Made by a program: the position numbers and the translations under genes
From: Rusavskia elegans
Taxonomy: Eukaryota; Ascomycota; Lecanoromycetes; Teloschistales; Teloschistaceae
NCBI GenBank assembly: GCA_011316305.1
Contig: SAUG01000080.1
Coordinates: forward strand, 1 to 64,000
Direction: 5' to 3'
Length of the DNA stretch: 64,000 nt
Notes under the pieces: model-generated
What the model was told of the DNA's origin: nothing
The model's database searches: none
What the model saw: only the letters and a program-made list of their open reading frames with translations
Part shown: positions 11,545-23,481 of the stretch, in pieces
Numbering within the stretch: the first letter of the stretch is position 1
Layout: the number at the start of each line of letters is the position of its first letter

Positions 11545-13119
11545 TCACAGTGGAGCGAATCGTCGGTTTCCTCCATTGTTGCTCCCATATCCATCCAGAA
11601 CAGCTTCTTGTACCTTTTCCCTCGCACCGCCAACTTTACCCGCGACGTTGATGATGCCGTTTTCGAAATCCTTGAGCACCGCTGCAAGTTCCCTCACCTG
11701 ATCTTCGGCATTCTTTCGCTGACCGTCTTGGCCCCGAGTAAGGGAAAGCTGCTGCAGCTGAGTCACTGTGTTCGTTTCGATGCCCTTCAGGTAATCCTCA
11801 ACTTCCACAACGTTTTTCTTGTAGTTGTCCAGCGACTTAGACATTTCATCCGACTGGCTTGAGAAGAAAGAGACTAAGCTGGTGCTGCCGTTGCCTTCCG
11901 TGATATTTTCATCATCCAAGGATGAAGGGGCCGCTTCTCGCAAAATCGATGGTAAAGCCCAGAGGTTTGTTGCCTGGTATTGCTGAGGCACGGCCATATT
12001 TTCTATCGTTGTGAAGCTTAGCTTTGCATTAGCAACATCTGCCTTGGTCAGTGCTTTGGCTTGTGAAATGGCCTCGGCGTCGTTCTCCAGGGCATGTTGC
12101 ATCGTGTGGAGTGCTCTGGTACAGAAATCTACGTCGTCCGGCATTTGATTGCAATTCTCGTCGAGGCCATGGTTCATAGCGGCGCATTCTTGCTGAAATT
12201 TCATTTGTTGTTGTATAAAGCCATCGATGTTCTCTATTAGTGTCTGCAACTGTTCGTGGAGATCGGCGAAGCGAGTCGTCGGGCGAAGCTCGGACGTAGT
12301 AACTCGAACGCCTGGTACCGGTTGTTGTCGTTGAGTATACTGCCCAATACTTGTAGCAAACAAGGAAGGTTGCTGTGCTTGGTTTTGCGGTGGATTGGAG
12401 GAACTTCACACGGCGATTTGCGGTTAGCAGGTGATCATTGACCACTGTTACCAATATAACGTGTTTGAAAACCCTTGCACTTACCTTTGGTTGAAATTGT
12501 TGAATACGCTGAGGGTTTGAGGCTTCGATTGCGTTTGACTCTGTCCCAGAGAGCCAAAAAGGCCACCTCCTTGTTGTGACGGAGGTTGTGCGTTCGAGTT
12601 ACCAAACAGACTTGTGGTTGGTTGTGATTGTGTGTTTATATTGCCGAATAGACTCGTTGATGGTTGATTCGATTGCTGCTGGCTTCCGAAAAGGCCTCCA
12701 CCAGTTTGCTGCTGTGTGTTCATATTTGATGCCCCAAACAGCCCACCAGCTTGATTTGACGTGGAAGTCCCTGATGGATTGGTACCTTGTTGAGGCTGAC
12801 CAGAAGGAGTGGAACCAAATAAGCCTATATTTTGCGAAAACTGAGCGTTTGTAGACCCGAAGAGACTCGTGGACTGTTGGGGCTGGGAAGTGGACAAAGA
12901 TGCGCCGAAGAAATTCGTGGCAGGTTTCTCTTTTTGTAGGGACGATCCAAAAGTTCCGCCGGAAGCTGGGGGTTGCGAAGTGGAAGGCGCACTGCAGCAC
13001 GTTCCGTCAATATCGATGGTATTTGTCTCAACCAAGGGCCAGGAGCCTTACGAAAGCGAATTCGCTTGATTCGTGTTGATACTCAGGCCGCCAGGACCAC
13101 TCTGAGATCTGCCAAACAT
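11545..13119 (-). CDS. NUP49: GLFG nucleoporin Nup49
   Basis: Three exons: 13052-13119, 12485-12991 and 11545-12403 (477 residues). Introns are 12992-13051 (60 nt) and 12404-12484 (81 nt, branch TGCTAACC). The first exon encodes the typical start MFGRSQSG...GGLSINTN. Residues about 35-190 carry repeated GLFG/SLFG/FFG units separated by Gln/Ser/Asn-rich spacers. The second half is alpha-helical coiled coil. This is the architecture of the Nup62 (Nsp1-Nup57-Nup49) channel subcomplex of the nuclear pore, where FG repeats form the permeability barrier and the coiled coil assembles the trimer. Coiled-coil proteins Nup57 and Nsp1 are alternatives, but the N-terminus and length fit Nup49. It is divergently paired with FIP1, with 161 bases between the start codons. 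Confidence 0.88.
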
Positions 13120-13280
13120 TTTGATGTCAGGACCCGCCTTTTCTTTTGTGGTGGAATGCGTGTGGGCCGTGGTTTTGACGCGTCGGCGAAAAAGTTCAAC
13201 TGGAAGCGGGATCCAATGCCAAGCAAATCAATTCAACACCTGCAACTTCACCTCGTTCGCACCAAAATCGCTGATACATC

Positions 13281-14411
13281 ATGGAGGCGGACGATGACGA
13301 TGACATCTATGCTTCGGGTGGAACCGACGGTATCGCTCAAGCTACCGACAATTCTGGCCTTGCTACAACAACCCAACAAGTCGAAAATGGGCAGAAGCCT
13401 GCAGATCTCGAGGAGGGCGAGGAGGAAGACGAGGACGAGGAAGAGGAGAGCGACTCTGTAACCAGGTCAAACCCCGGCTAGATTTGACGTCGACTGACGT
13501 TGTGCGAGGACATAGACATTATTACCGAGCGCAAGGATCAACCCAAACCGGAACCGATCGCGTGCGTAGCCCAATATCGATGCCCTCCTAGGCCTACGTT
13601 GACCACCTATCCAGTCCGGTATCCCGCATCAGTGCGATCAAAGGTCCGCTAGGGAGAACGTCTTCGGTTTCCGGGGACGCGAAACCGCCCCATTCACCAG
13701 CTATCAAGCTTGAATCCGGCGGAAAAGCCACCCCAACCCCTTCGAAGCCGGGAACGTCCTACCCCGGTGTCAGAACATCATCGATCGATGTCGACGCAAA
13801 GCCAATCCATGGTCCAACAGGGAAACCTATCACAGAGGTGGATATGGATGCAGGTGGGATTACTTCTGGCTACATGCGAATCTTAGAAGCTCATTCAGGC
13901 ATACATAGACTTCTCCGAAGACGACAAACCCTGGCGACGTCCCGGTACCGACTTGACTGATTTTTTCAATTATGGCTTCGACGAGTTCACATGGGCCAGT
14001 TACTGCCTCAAACAGGACACACTTCGCAAAGAGGTTACGGGTACCAAGAAGCAAATGGAGGATATGCAGAATTTCATGAATATGCCGGGCGGTATGCCTC
14101 CTATGCCAGGCATGCCCACTGCGCCTGGCGGACAGAGTGCGGTGCCGCCGATGGCAGGAATGGAGGGTATACCCCCAGAATTACAACAAATGATGCAGCA
14201 GATGATTTCGCAAGGGATGGATCCAACGCAGATCAGCCCCGAAATGATGATGCAAATGATGACTGGTCAAGGAGGAGGGTCTGGAAACCCCCCTCAAGCC
14301 CAAGGCCAAAATTTTGGTGGCGGGCAGAACTTCGGACAGCAGAATCAAACCCAGGGGTTCGGGTATGGCGGAGGAGGAGGGAGGGGAGGCCGAGGCGGTC
14401 GGCGATGGTAA
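13281..14411 (+). CDS. FIP1: pre-mRNA polyadenylation factor Fip1
   Basis: Four exons: 13281-13457, 13509-13561, 13615-13853 and 13909-14411 (323 residues). The introns are 51, 53 and 55 nt (13458-13508, 13562-13614, 13854-13908), and all three keep the frame. The protein has an acidic N-terminus (EEGEEEDEDEEEE), then DIDIITERKD, which Fip1 proteins share, and the signature Fip1 motif GKPITEVDMDADFSEDDKPW followed by RRPGTDLTDFFNYGFDEFTW, assembled across the third splice. The C-terminus is Met/Gly/Gln-rich and ends in an RGG-like tail. Fip1 tethers poly(A) polymerase to the cleavage and polyadenylation factor. The third intron's acceptor was chosen over an upstream CAG because it restores the conserved D-F-S-E-D-D register. 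Confidence 0.92.
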
Positions 14412-14733
14412 TTCCAAGATCTGGTCGTTCGGGAATTTAACACCCAAATTCAATGCCCTGCCAGAGTCCGGTATGCTTAATGTAGCAAGGAGATTAGGAA
14501 AGAAAATTCATCTGGAATCTATACTGAGTAGAGAACGCCAATTTCGTGATGGTCTGCATTTTATCCGCTGGAAAAGGGGCCAGTAATAATCGCCAAGCCT
14601 GGTGTCAGGGGTGAGGCTGAAAATCTTCAAGCTTCACGTCCGATCTTGTATTACTTTATTTCAACGTCACCAACGTCCTAAAATCCACTCTCTCTCCAAG
14701 GAGCACTCCTGCCAAGCACACAACCGTTCTCGC

Positions 14734-14892
14734 ATGCACGACTATGTTAGACTTTACTTACTCTCGTTGCTTGCATGTGTCCCCGTTGGATGTTCTAAAC
14801 GCGCAGGATCTGTTCCAGAGTCCTTTGCTCCGAACGGATGTGTTCCAACATCCTCATGCGTTGCCTTGAACCCGTGTGATAACTGTATCTGA
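14734..14892 (+). CDS. possible small secreted cysteine-rich peptide
   Basis: A 52-codon ATG-to-stop frame. The first 15-20 residues are hydrophobic (YVRLYLLSLLACVPVGC) and could be a signal peptide. An SKR dibasic site, as cut by Kex2-type proteases, follows. The rest is short, with four further cysteines (NGC, SSC, PC, NC). No homologue is recognised, and a frame this short can arise by chance in the 3' region of FIP1. Splicing into downstream sequence is possible but not supported. Confidence 0.22.
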   Translation: MHDYVRLYLLSLLACVPVGCSKRAGSVPESFAPNGCVPTSSCVALNPCDNCI

Positions 14893-15763
14893 TGGTTCTC
14901 ATGGACCATCAGCTGTGTGCCTTCTGCAAATAAACCAGCTGGCCAAACCCCTCCCCCCTCCCTGTCGTTTGCGCCGCTGTTCGCTTCCGTCGCGGCTGTG
15001 AAAGTAGCCTTTGACCCTCTGTGGGCAAAGCTTCAAGTCGAACACACCGGTTCCGCGATGGCCATCTTTTGCATCACAGCAGCCGGCATGATGGAGAACC
15101 TGCTATAAACACCGTGCTCAGTGCGGAGGACAGACTGTTAGCTTTCTATTAGTAGTGGCAGAGGACCAAAACTCCTTCTCACAAGGTCAGGGAGCCGCCG
15201 TCCATGGCTTTTTCCGGTCACGAGCCTGTCGAGTTCGTCTGCGAGGTTCTTTGTCTCCCTTGAAGCTGGTAAGCCAAGATGATGGAGAGCGCGATTTCTC
15301 CTCGGCATTCACCATCTCTTCATGTGAATGTTGATACTGGTGTGTATCATGCATTCACTGTTCCTTCGGTAATCTTATCTTGGCTCTTGATCGAAGACTG
15401 ATATGAGTAAGGTACTCGAAGTCTGATCGTTGGTAAACTGCACTTCTTTGGTGATTCAACGAGGCGGGCAACACTCAACACATTCGGCAGCCTCTTCTCC
15501 CCTCGGAGTATCGCAGGGCTAGACGCTTGCTGAGCTGGAAGACAATACCTGAAGAGGGGAGTTTCTAAACTTGGAGGCGCTGACCACAGTGACTCGACGG
15601 TGAATGGCAATGGCTCAGCTTTCTTCATTGATATCTCAATAGGTATACGTCATTCCCGAGATCAATGAGCAAAAGTTTCAACGGGTCATTCACAATAGGA
15701 ATGAATTGGGGAAGGCGGTGATCGTGAGTGAATGGAGAAGCCGTGCGTTCCGCTCTTCGTGAA

Positions 15764-15770
15764 TATAAAA
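15764..15770 (+). promoter_or_regulatory. TATA box-like element without an evident gene
   Basis: TATAAAA is followed by about 60 bases of pyrimidine-rich leader and an ATG at 15835 that opens only a 14-codon frame. It lies 1.2 kb upstream of the gene at 16973, so it might drive a long-leader transcript of that gene or a short non-coding transcript. The stretch 14893-16972 holds no other supported feature; its C/T-rich character near 16300-16900 is typical of a long fungal 5' leader. Confidence 0.3.
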
Positions 15771-16972
15771 AGGCGTCTTCTGCTCTTCCCTTCACAGTCA
15801 TCTCCTAGTCACCATCTCCATCCCCCACGATTGCATGAAGAGATCTTTGCATGCCATCTATGAAGCTCTATTGGTATCTTAGGTCATCTTAGGGTCCTTC
15901 ATATCTGCTTGGATACGACTTGCTTAACGTGACGACGACGACTTGCTTGACTGCTGCATGACTGGGAAGAGAGTTGAGGGTGGGATATTTGCTTCATTTG
16001 CTGGGGAAAGAGAGATCTGTAAGTCATCCAAAGCTTGACTTGTGCGAAGACTTGGAGAACTTCTGAGAGCCTTTCGAGATGGCCATGGCATCTCAGCTGG
16101 GGGGTCGAGAAACTTCATCCATCTCTGCACACAAGTGGCTCGTCCGCCAACATCCCGCTGCGATGAGCATAAACCCTCCGTCATGGACCATACTTACAAA
16201 ACCGCCCAGACTTCCAGGTCCCATATACGCGAGACACACCAGAAGACGATTCTTCCTTGGCTTTATTTGCTCCGAATATTACGAATCTAAGTAAGTCGAC
16301 TTACTGCCACTTCTGCTTATCTGCGTGGTCCGGTCAAGCGAGCGTTCGTATTGGTCCCATCACATCACTAGCGCCGGGCATCTTGATATTGCAACTGGCC
16401 TACTGCGTTTGTCTGAAGCTGTCTGAAACAACCATCTATTCTCAAATGATCTTCTGGGCAGGCCCCTCTTATACACAACAAGGCGATGTTGAGTCGGAGT
16501 TGCTAATTGTCTCGGGTGTCTCCAGCCACCATCAGTCGAGCGCCGTCTACCTTCTTCCACAGCTACCATCAATCTATCAAGCTCTGGCAGCTTCAGCAAA
16601 TCTACCCTCAAATCACATCAGCGTGTTTCCCTTCCCTTCCATCACGACTACCAAACCTCTAAATCTGTCTGCCCGACTGGCTCCAACTTTGCTCCAACAG
16701 GTACTTTCTTGTCGCTGCACTCCCCGGTCCGCACATTCATCCGTCGTTACACCGCCATCGGGCATCTGCGCCAACTCCTGGCCACTCAATCCTCCTGTCC
16801 GCCTCTGCTTGTCATTTCTCTGCTCAGCGAGCTACCCTAAGCCTTCTTTCTTCATTTTGCAACCGCTGACTTCGTCACTTCTGTACTCAGGGATAAGCCT
16901 TTCCATTGCCATTCAGCGCAATTGGCAATAAGGTACGGATCACAATATTCCATATGGTCTATTGGCACAATC

Positions 16973-19663
16973 ATGAGTTCCACAATTGAATCAGAAATCT
17001 TTGCGACGGCAATGGGCTTGCCTGGGTTCCGATTGACGCCTGAGTCTAGGTTTCACGAACATTACATGCCAAATTGGCACCGAGTCTCGGACGCGGACAT
17101 CGATAAAGAGCTCGACTTCTTGCTTAGCAAAGAACTCCTGCAGCAGCAAACCGATCCAGTCGAGCCAGCTTTCTATCCCGGCTATCATCCCATAAGTTTT
17201 GGTGCTAGACCAGCGATCATGCCGGACGGTGACAGCTCCAGAAACACCGCTACAGCTGCAGTGGGGTTTCGGGAAGAAACCGAAGAGAACCTGAAACCCA
17301 ATCATTCGCCATCAACGAACAGTCCACTGTCTTACCACTCCAATGAGTTTGACAATCCTGAATACCGCAAGAGCGACGAGCATGACAACCATATTCGCGT
17401 CTGCGAAGAACCCCTCCCAGAATCCTCTACAGAAATGAAGCAGGAGGGTGCACCTACAGCCGTTATGACCACATCCGCCTCAGCCGATCTTCAAATGACC
17501 CATCCAGGCATCAACGGCTTCTACAGCTCCCACCCCTTGCAGCGTGTGTTATCTGAACCAATCAACCATTCCACGACCAATTGGCAGAGTGACGACTCCG
17601 ACGGTGCACCCGTCTCACATTCTACGCACCATCCAACCAGCGGTATTCATCACTCCGCCTCCCACGCAACATGGAAGAGAGTGCAGGCGCTCAAGACAAA
17701 CTTCGACCCCAGAGCGAGGACACAGACGTACCATTCTGGCCCAACATCCCATCCACGCCAGAATGGCGCCAGCTCGAATCCGTCGGGTCTGAGCAATGTG
17801 AAAGCATGGGATCATATTGAACCTGCTTCAATGCGATTTGGTCCATATGCCAACCCTGGCTTGTTGAGCAATAGTCTGGCGCATAACGTCGGTGGACAAT
17901 ATTATAATTACGTAGCTGAATACGATGTTGACACGCATCATCCCGTGTTGGGGCTCAATCAAGCTGGGGGGCTAGTCAACAGTCAACGAGTCAACAAAGA
18001 CAGCTTTCAACACAACAACAACAACAACGATGGCACGCTGTCGACTAATTCCTACGTTGATCTGCGTAAGGTACAGCAACGAGACATCTTGAAGTCGCAG
18101 CCTCTGCCCACCTCCAATATCCGAAACAATGCAAATTCAGCAAGATCTCAAACCGGAGGATCTATGAGAGCCCACTCCCACCAGGATCACATGGAAGGAC
18201 GAAAGGAGAGATCTACATCTCCTCGGCCCGACCTTGTTTACAATGACATTGAGTCTGCCAGACAAGCGGAACGGCCGAAGTTCAAAACTAACCCTAGAAA
18301 AGACATTACAATCCCTCTGACTGATGCGGAAAAGCAAGAATACGTCAGACGAATGACACGATGTATGAAAGGTACCAAGTTCGCTCAAGACAACGCGGGT
18401 ATGATCAATCAATGGGAAAAATTAAGTCAGGACGAGCCTCGCATAGAGCAAGCGGCCTGGAGACTCTTGGTAAGTAGCCAGGGTGTCCGCGGTTGGAATG
18501 TTATCCTAATTGATGGTCCAGGATATGTGCCTACAAGTACACATTGACGGTACTCCTCTGTTGCCGAACAGACCGTCCTGTAATAGGTACGCTTCGATGA
18601 TGGAGCGTTGGGATGCCATCTGCAGTGGACTGTCGGTATGGAATCCTCGAGTCATGAAAGAAAAAATCTGCTGACGGGTACCAAAGACGCAGAAGACCAT
18701 GTGCAAGCATTTACTGGGATCTGAGTTCGCTGCACAACTCGTCAATGATCCTACCACAGCTACCCAAGTATGTTGTACTCTCATCGCGTCTCCCTGGCTC
18801 CTGTCTTGTAACCAATGGTAGACTGACTCTTGTCGTAGCGTGTTCAAAACAATCGCAAGGTCAACGCTGGCAAGAAATCCTACCTTGATAAAGGCCGTCG
18901 AGCGGTGCATGGCGGCGCTGCGAGATCAGCACGACGCGGTAGCTCAGCTTCTACTCGACTGAGGGCAGAAGATACCGACGATGATGGTCATCCTTACGGC
19001 GACGTTCACGATGGCAGTGGCATTGCGTCCCTCCTTGGAGAGATGGGTGACGAGGATGCAGAGGGTGAAACAGAGGAGGAGTATCTCAACCCGACCGGGA
19101 ATGCGAGGGTCGACCATGTTCCCGCCGCTGGTGCGGAGCCAGCTCCAGCCCGTCGCCCCAAACGCGAGCTCGACCATGATGATTCTGATGAGTACGGCAG
19201 TCGTGCAAAGAGGTCGAGACGTACGTCCACCAAGACTTATTCGACTGCAGCGAAGAGACATATCAAGAACCCTCGCCGACCGGGTGATCGTTCCAAATTT
19301 CAGGTCGTCAATGGGAAGATGATTGAGCTCGAAGACAAGAAGAATGAGGATCTCGTGTACTCCCACGGTTCTGCCCACGTTCAGGAATTGTATAACAAGA
19401 TTCATTATCCCCACGGACAGCCGTCTTCCTGGAACGGACGTTATGTCAACGGCCATGCTTCCTCTACGAGCGGATATTACCCAGGTGCCCAGGCGTCCTC
19501 AGCCAGTACCTCGCGTCGGCATCCTCGTGAAGCAGCCTGTAAATCCTTTGTTGGACAGGATGATACTTCTACCGAAGGCGACGATCCCTTCTCTGACCCC
19601 AAAAACGAAGAGGCGGATCAGTATCATCAAAATGAAGGTCCCCAGCAACCTCCAAACAATTAG
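16973..19663 (+). CDS. large conserved fungal protein, function unknown
   Basis: Four exons: 16973-18469, 18522-18635, 18687-18767 and 18839-19663 (838 residues). The introns are 52, 51 and 71 nt, and all three keep the frame. The first 440 residues are low-complexity, rich in Ser, Asn, His and Pro, with an N-N-N-N-N run. A compact helical domain (about residues 445-600) begins IPLTDAEKQEYVRRMTRCMK and continues through MINQWEKLSQ, AAWRLLDMCLQVHIDG, ERWDAICSGLSTQKTMCKHL and VQNNRKVNAGKKSYLDKGRRA; all three introns fall inside it. From memory, this domain pattern occurs in uncharacterised proteins across Pezizomycotina, but I assign no function. The C-terminus is acidic, then basic (KRSRR, RRPGDR), suggesting a nuclear protein. 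The start is the first ATG in frame; the reading frame is open 51 bases further upstream without an ATG. Confidence 0.75.
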
Positions 19664-20657
19664 TCTCTTCCTTCCGATCGCTCCAACTCCTCGATCTCGG
19701 CTTCCGGAGACATACTGTTCTTTCAAGGACGGTATCCGCTTTCCCCACATCTGTCATCTACCTTGATGCATTTCAGAGGCGTCTTGGACGGCTTTCCTTT
19801 CAGTCGGTAACTATGTGGTCCGTGATCTTTATATCAAGGCATGTAGCATTGCTAGCCAGGCCATGTGGGAACAATATTGTTATCGGCATTCGGCGTCCAA
19901 AAGAACGATTCAACGATCATCAGTACTCAGTTTTACGGGAACAAAGACCGTCAATCGTGTATCCCACAAGGCAACACTCGTGGAGAAGCATAAATCCCTG
20001 TTAGGGTCGTTACTATGCAGCGACTCTCTGTTGTATTCTACACTTCAGCAACCTTCCAATACCATCAGCAGGCCCTCAACTCTTCACCATGTCCTTCCCC
20101 CACAACCCAAGCTTTATCGCCCGTGACATATCAAGAATTCTTTCCCGACTCCAGCACATTCCAGCACATTTTCAGCACCCTTTTCGAATCCCTGATGCAG
20201 CTTACGAAATGAACGAAGTGGAAGGTCATTTAATACCTTGCACGATCGTTCTGTCCGCTGATCCAGTCGACATTGGACAAATTCCGGCGGCTTCGTGGCA
20301 TCAGAGAATCCAATATCATGGCTACAAGACTCAAGCATGGAGCATTTTTGTTAGCAGATTCTGATTCCATTCATTTGTGGCACCGGCGTTGGCGTCTCTG
20401 GTAGGATGGGGAAGAGCGATGATACCCTGGTGCCACGAGCAAATTCCATTTTGTACGATAGGATAGATTGCGAGAAGCATGCAGATTTGAATGCGAATAG
20501 CTTTTTTGCAAGACCGACTTTCAACATATGCACAACGTGAACACGGTACAACAATATCTCATTGGGTTAGTGAACGTCAGGGAAGATGTCAAAAATAATA
20601 GTCTATAAGTAAGGAAAAGTCTACAGTCTATGCGAACCCTACTTGCAAGTAGTAACC
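19664..20657. other. intergenic, nothing supported
   Basis: About 1 kb between two converging genes. It should contain both 3' untranslated regions. Reading frames are short and lack family signatures. A small direct repeat (ttccagcacatt-type, near 20150-20175) is the only local structure noticed. Confidence 0.5.
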
Positions 20658-21567
20658 CTACTTGCGAATGCCATACCGGCTGTATTGAAAGCCTTCGAGG
20701 GAAGGGATAAGCTCAGCCCAGCCATCATCTCTCCTGCCAGGCCAGCCTCTGCCCTTGCCCTCGCCGCCAACAGCGGCCTCCTCCATCACCTCTTTAACCT
20801 GCACATCCCCACCGCCATTAGCCAACCCAGCCAGAACCTCCTTCTCTCTGCCCTTGTACTCCTTCAGCAGCTGCGGGTGCGGACACCACACCACTCTCAT
20901 CCCGGCCCTCCTCCCGGCTTCAACGCCAGGCACACTATCCTCAAAGACCAAACACTCCTCCCTCTTGATCTCTTTCTTCCCCTTCTTCCTCAACCCGCTG
21001 TTGATGGTCTCCAAAGCCAGCAGATAGATATCCGGTGCCGGCTTGCCTTTTCCGGGTGGGATCCTCGCATCATCACCTAGCACCTTCTGGTCATCAGGAA
21101 ACGACCGAAACAGCGACTGCAAATGCAACGTCTTGAGCTTGAAATTCGCAGTATGGCTACTGGTTGCCAATGCCAGGTGCACCCCGCTCTCGCTCAATGT
21201 CTTCAACAGGTCCGGAACTCCCGGCAAGGGCTGGGCGGAGGGGAAATGCTTGCGTTGCAATTCCGTGTTCTTTCGGATGTATTCGGCGCGAGGAATGGGG
21301 AGTTGAGCCCAGGCGTGGAAAATTTCGCCGGCTTCGGGGCCGGGGCGGCCTTGTAGTTGGGCTTTGATGTTCCAGGGGAGATCGGGGCGGTTACATTCGC
21401 GCAGGATGACGTTATTACAGAGTGTGTAGATATCTTCGGTATCAAGGAGGAGACCGTCCATGTCGAAGAGGCAGGCCCGGACGGGGGGAAACCTGGGAGC
21501 ATGTCAGTGTTTCTTCGCCCAAAGCAAGTCATTGGCAGGCTGCTTACTTGGGTTGGAGTGCTGCCAT
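20658..21567 (-). CDS. HAD-superfamily phosphatase, pseudouridine-5'-phosphatase-like
   Basis: Two exons, 21548-21567 and 20658-21492 (284 residues), separated by a 55-nt intron (21493-21547). The 20-base first exon supplies the ATG and MAALQPK. HAD motifs are all visible: motif I DMDGLLLDTE (Asp nucleophile, about residue 17), motif II LALATSSH, motif III Lys in GKGKPAPDIY, and motif IV VFEDSVPGVEAG. An alpha-helical cap lies between motifs I and II. The arrangement is that of the HDHD1/GS1 group, whose members dephosphorylate pseudouridine 5'-phosphate or small sugar phosphates; substrate is inferred from family only. The C-terminal 40 residues are Gly-rich and less conserved. Divergent from the TPR gene at 22044 with a 476-base shared upstream region. 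Confidence 0.88.
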
Positions 21568-22043
21568 TCCTGCAGATAACTTTTCTTCTCACAGATAGAA
21601 CGTCCAAGAATCTATCAAGAATATTTTTTCAAACGAACGACTGCTATGTTCTAAGGAGTGACTGGACTCATGGACGGTCTCAAGTGAACAACAAAGGGCA
21701 GGCAGCGCTTGGCAGTATTTTGTGTATCCATTTTCAGCAGCAAACAAGAAGTGACCTGTCCTGATGAAGGTTTCGTTGCGGAAAACCGAGCACGGAAACC
21801 CGCATGTGAAGTCTGAGCTTCTTGCTCAGTCAGCCACGGACCGTGACCCCTGATCTGACCCGATCGCGGCTGTCGCTTACGGCTAAGTCATGTACGGTTA
21901 TCGACCTTTTGAAATCTGGGCTGCTTGCAAGCAAGATACGCGGCCACATGCTACAAGTACCACGCTATTAGGAGTATTCTCAGTACCGTGTTGGACGTGC
22001 GCAGGGTTTCTTACTTTTCTCGCACACTGTACCTGCATAAAGG

Positions 22044-23213
22044 ATGCCTACATCTCGGAGGGAGTCGGAAGAGGCTGCGGATACAGAAGCAAGGCCCGGG
22101 GAAGAACAAGAAGAGCTTCAACCCTCATCCGCGATACGATTTCCGCCAGAAGAAGAAGCTGTGAGTTGCATCTCTTATCTGCCGGCAGTACCACCCGGGG
22201 ACCAGATGTATGATTCTATTTCCGACCTCCTTGTTCCTGGGACTTAGCTGAGACAGAGAATCTAGATCTGACCATGTCATACCGGACTAGGCCCTCCTCT
22301 CCGAATCGAATGCCGAGAAATTTACCGCGAATGAGCTTTTCAAATCGGCCCGGTACTCCCAAGCGATTTCCGTCTACGACCGAGCTCTTGCCTCCGTCCC
22401 AAACTACCTCGAATACGAGATTGCGGTTCTGAAATCAAACATCGCCGCCTGCCACCTGAAACTTTCCGACTGGAAAGCCGCCGTCGACGAAGCTACCAAG
22501 TCACTGGAAGCGCTTGATAGACTTGAAACTTCTCCTGCAAGCAAGAGCGATGGTAATGAGGTAGAGGGTTTGGAAGGTGCTCGCCTTCAAGCCCCTGGCA
22601 ATCGCAATGGCTTCGACAAGCATCTTCATCATGCAGCAGGTCAGTCCTTATCACGATTCGCATACAAAGGCATTGACTGACATCGAGCTGCAGTACCAAG
22701 TAAGGACGACGGCGGGGTCGTAGAATTAGCGGACGATGAGGAAAACGAGGCGGAGGCGCTTGAGAAGGTTGAAAAAGCTGATCGGCGAAAGGACGATATT
22801 AGAAGGATAAGAGCGAAAGCACTCATGAGGCGAGCGAGAGCGAAATCCGAGCAAGGCGGTTGGGGTAATCTACAGGGTGCGCTGGAAGGTAAATCAACCC
22901 TATCCTCAGAACTCCCCTCTTTTTTTTGATAGGTGTTCGAGATCTAATTGTCCCTCGCCTATCTCCAGACTACCAGACCCTCTCCTCCCTCTCATCTACC
23001 CTCTCTCCGTCCGACACGAAGATCGTCAATACCGCTCTGCGTGCTCTTCCCGCGCAGATTGCCGCGGCCAAGGAAAAGGAGATGGGCGAGATGATGGGGA
23101 AGTTGAAGGAATTGGGGAATGGGTTCTTGAAACCGTTTGGGCTATCGACGGACAGTTTCAAGTTTGAGAAGGATGAGAAGACGGGTGGGTATAGCATTGG
23201 CATGAATGGTTGA
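22044..23213 (+). CDS. TTC1-like tetratricopeptide repeat protein
   Basis: Four exons: 22044-22160, 22291-22639, 22694-22888 and 22969-23213 (301 residues). Introns are 130, 54 and 80 nt, and each keeps the frame. An acidic N-terminus is followed by a TPR array starting ALLSESNAEKFTANELFKSA and containing YSQAISVYDRALASVP and LKSNIAACHLKLSDWKAAVDEATKSL. The third repeat follows an inserted acidic linker and includes KALMRRARAKSEQGGWGNLQ and ALEDYQTLS. The C-terminal helix KLKELGNGFLKPFGLSTDSF and the tail GGYSIGMNG are typical of fungal TTC1-like proteins, which act as Hsp70/Hsp90 co-chaperone adaptors in better studied relatives. The last exon start was fixed by the DYQTLS codon split; an earlier acceptor would break the frame. 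Confidence 0.88.
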
Positions 23214-23481
23214 CTGTGGAGGGGAGAGGATGAACCTGGATCGATATTGGTTTGACTTACGTTGGTGATTGCATCGGCGTCAATTGACTTTGTCGAATTG
23301 ATTGCTTTGAGGGTTATCATCGAGGTGAAAGGTCATGGATCATATCATTAGCGGCTAGAATGGCATGAGTCTGTTGCTTGGCATGCATTAAAGCTCGAGC
23401 ATGGAAGGCACTGAACGACACCATCATTTACTGCTATGGGGGGTATCTTATGTTAGCTTCTATCTAGACTCGGACCAACTT

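Noticed and set aside
16257..16931. 224-codon plus-strand open frame before the unknown conserved gene
   Set aside because: No ATG at its start, Ser/Leu/Pro-rich with no domain; looks like a long 5' leader.
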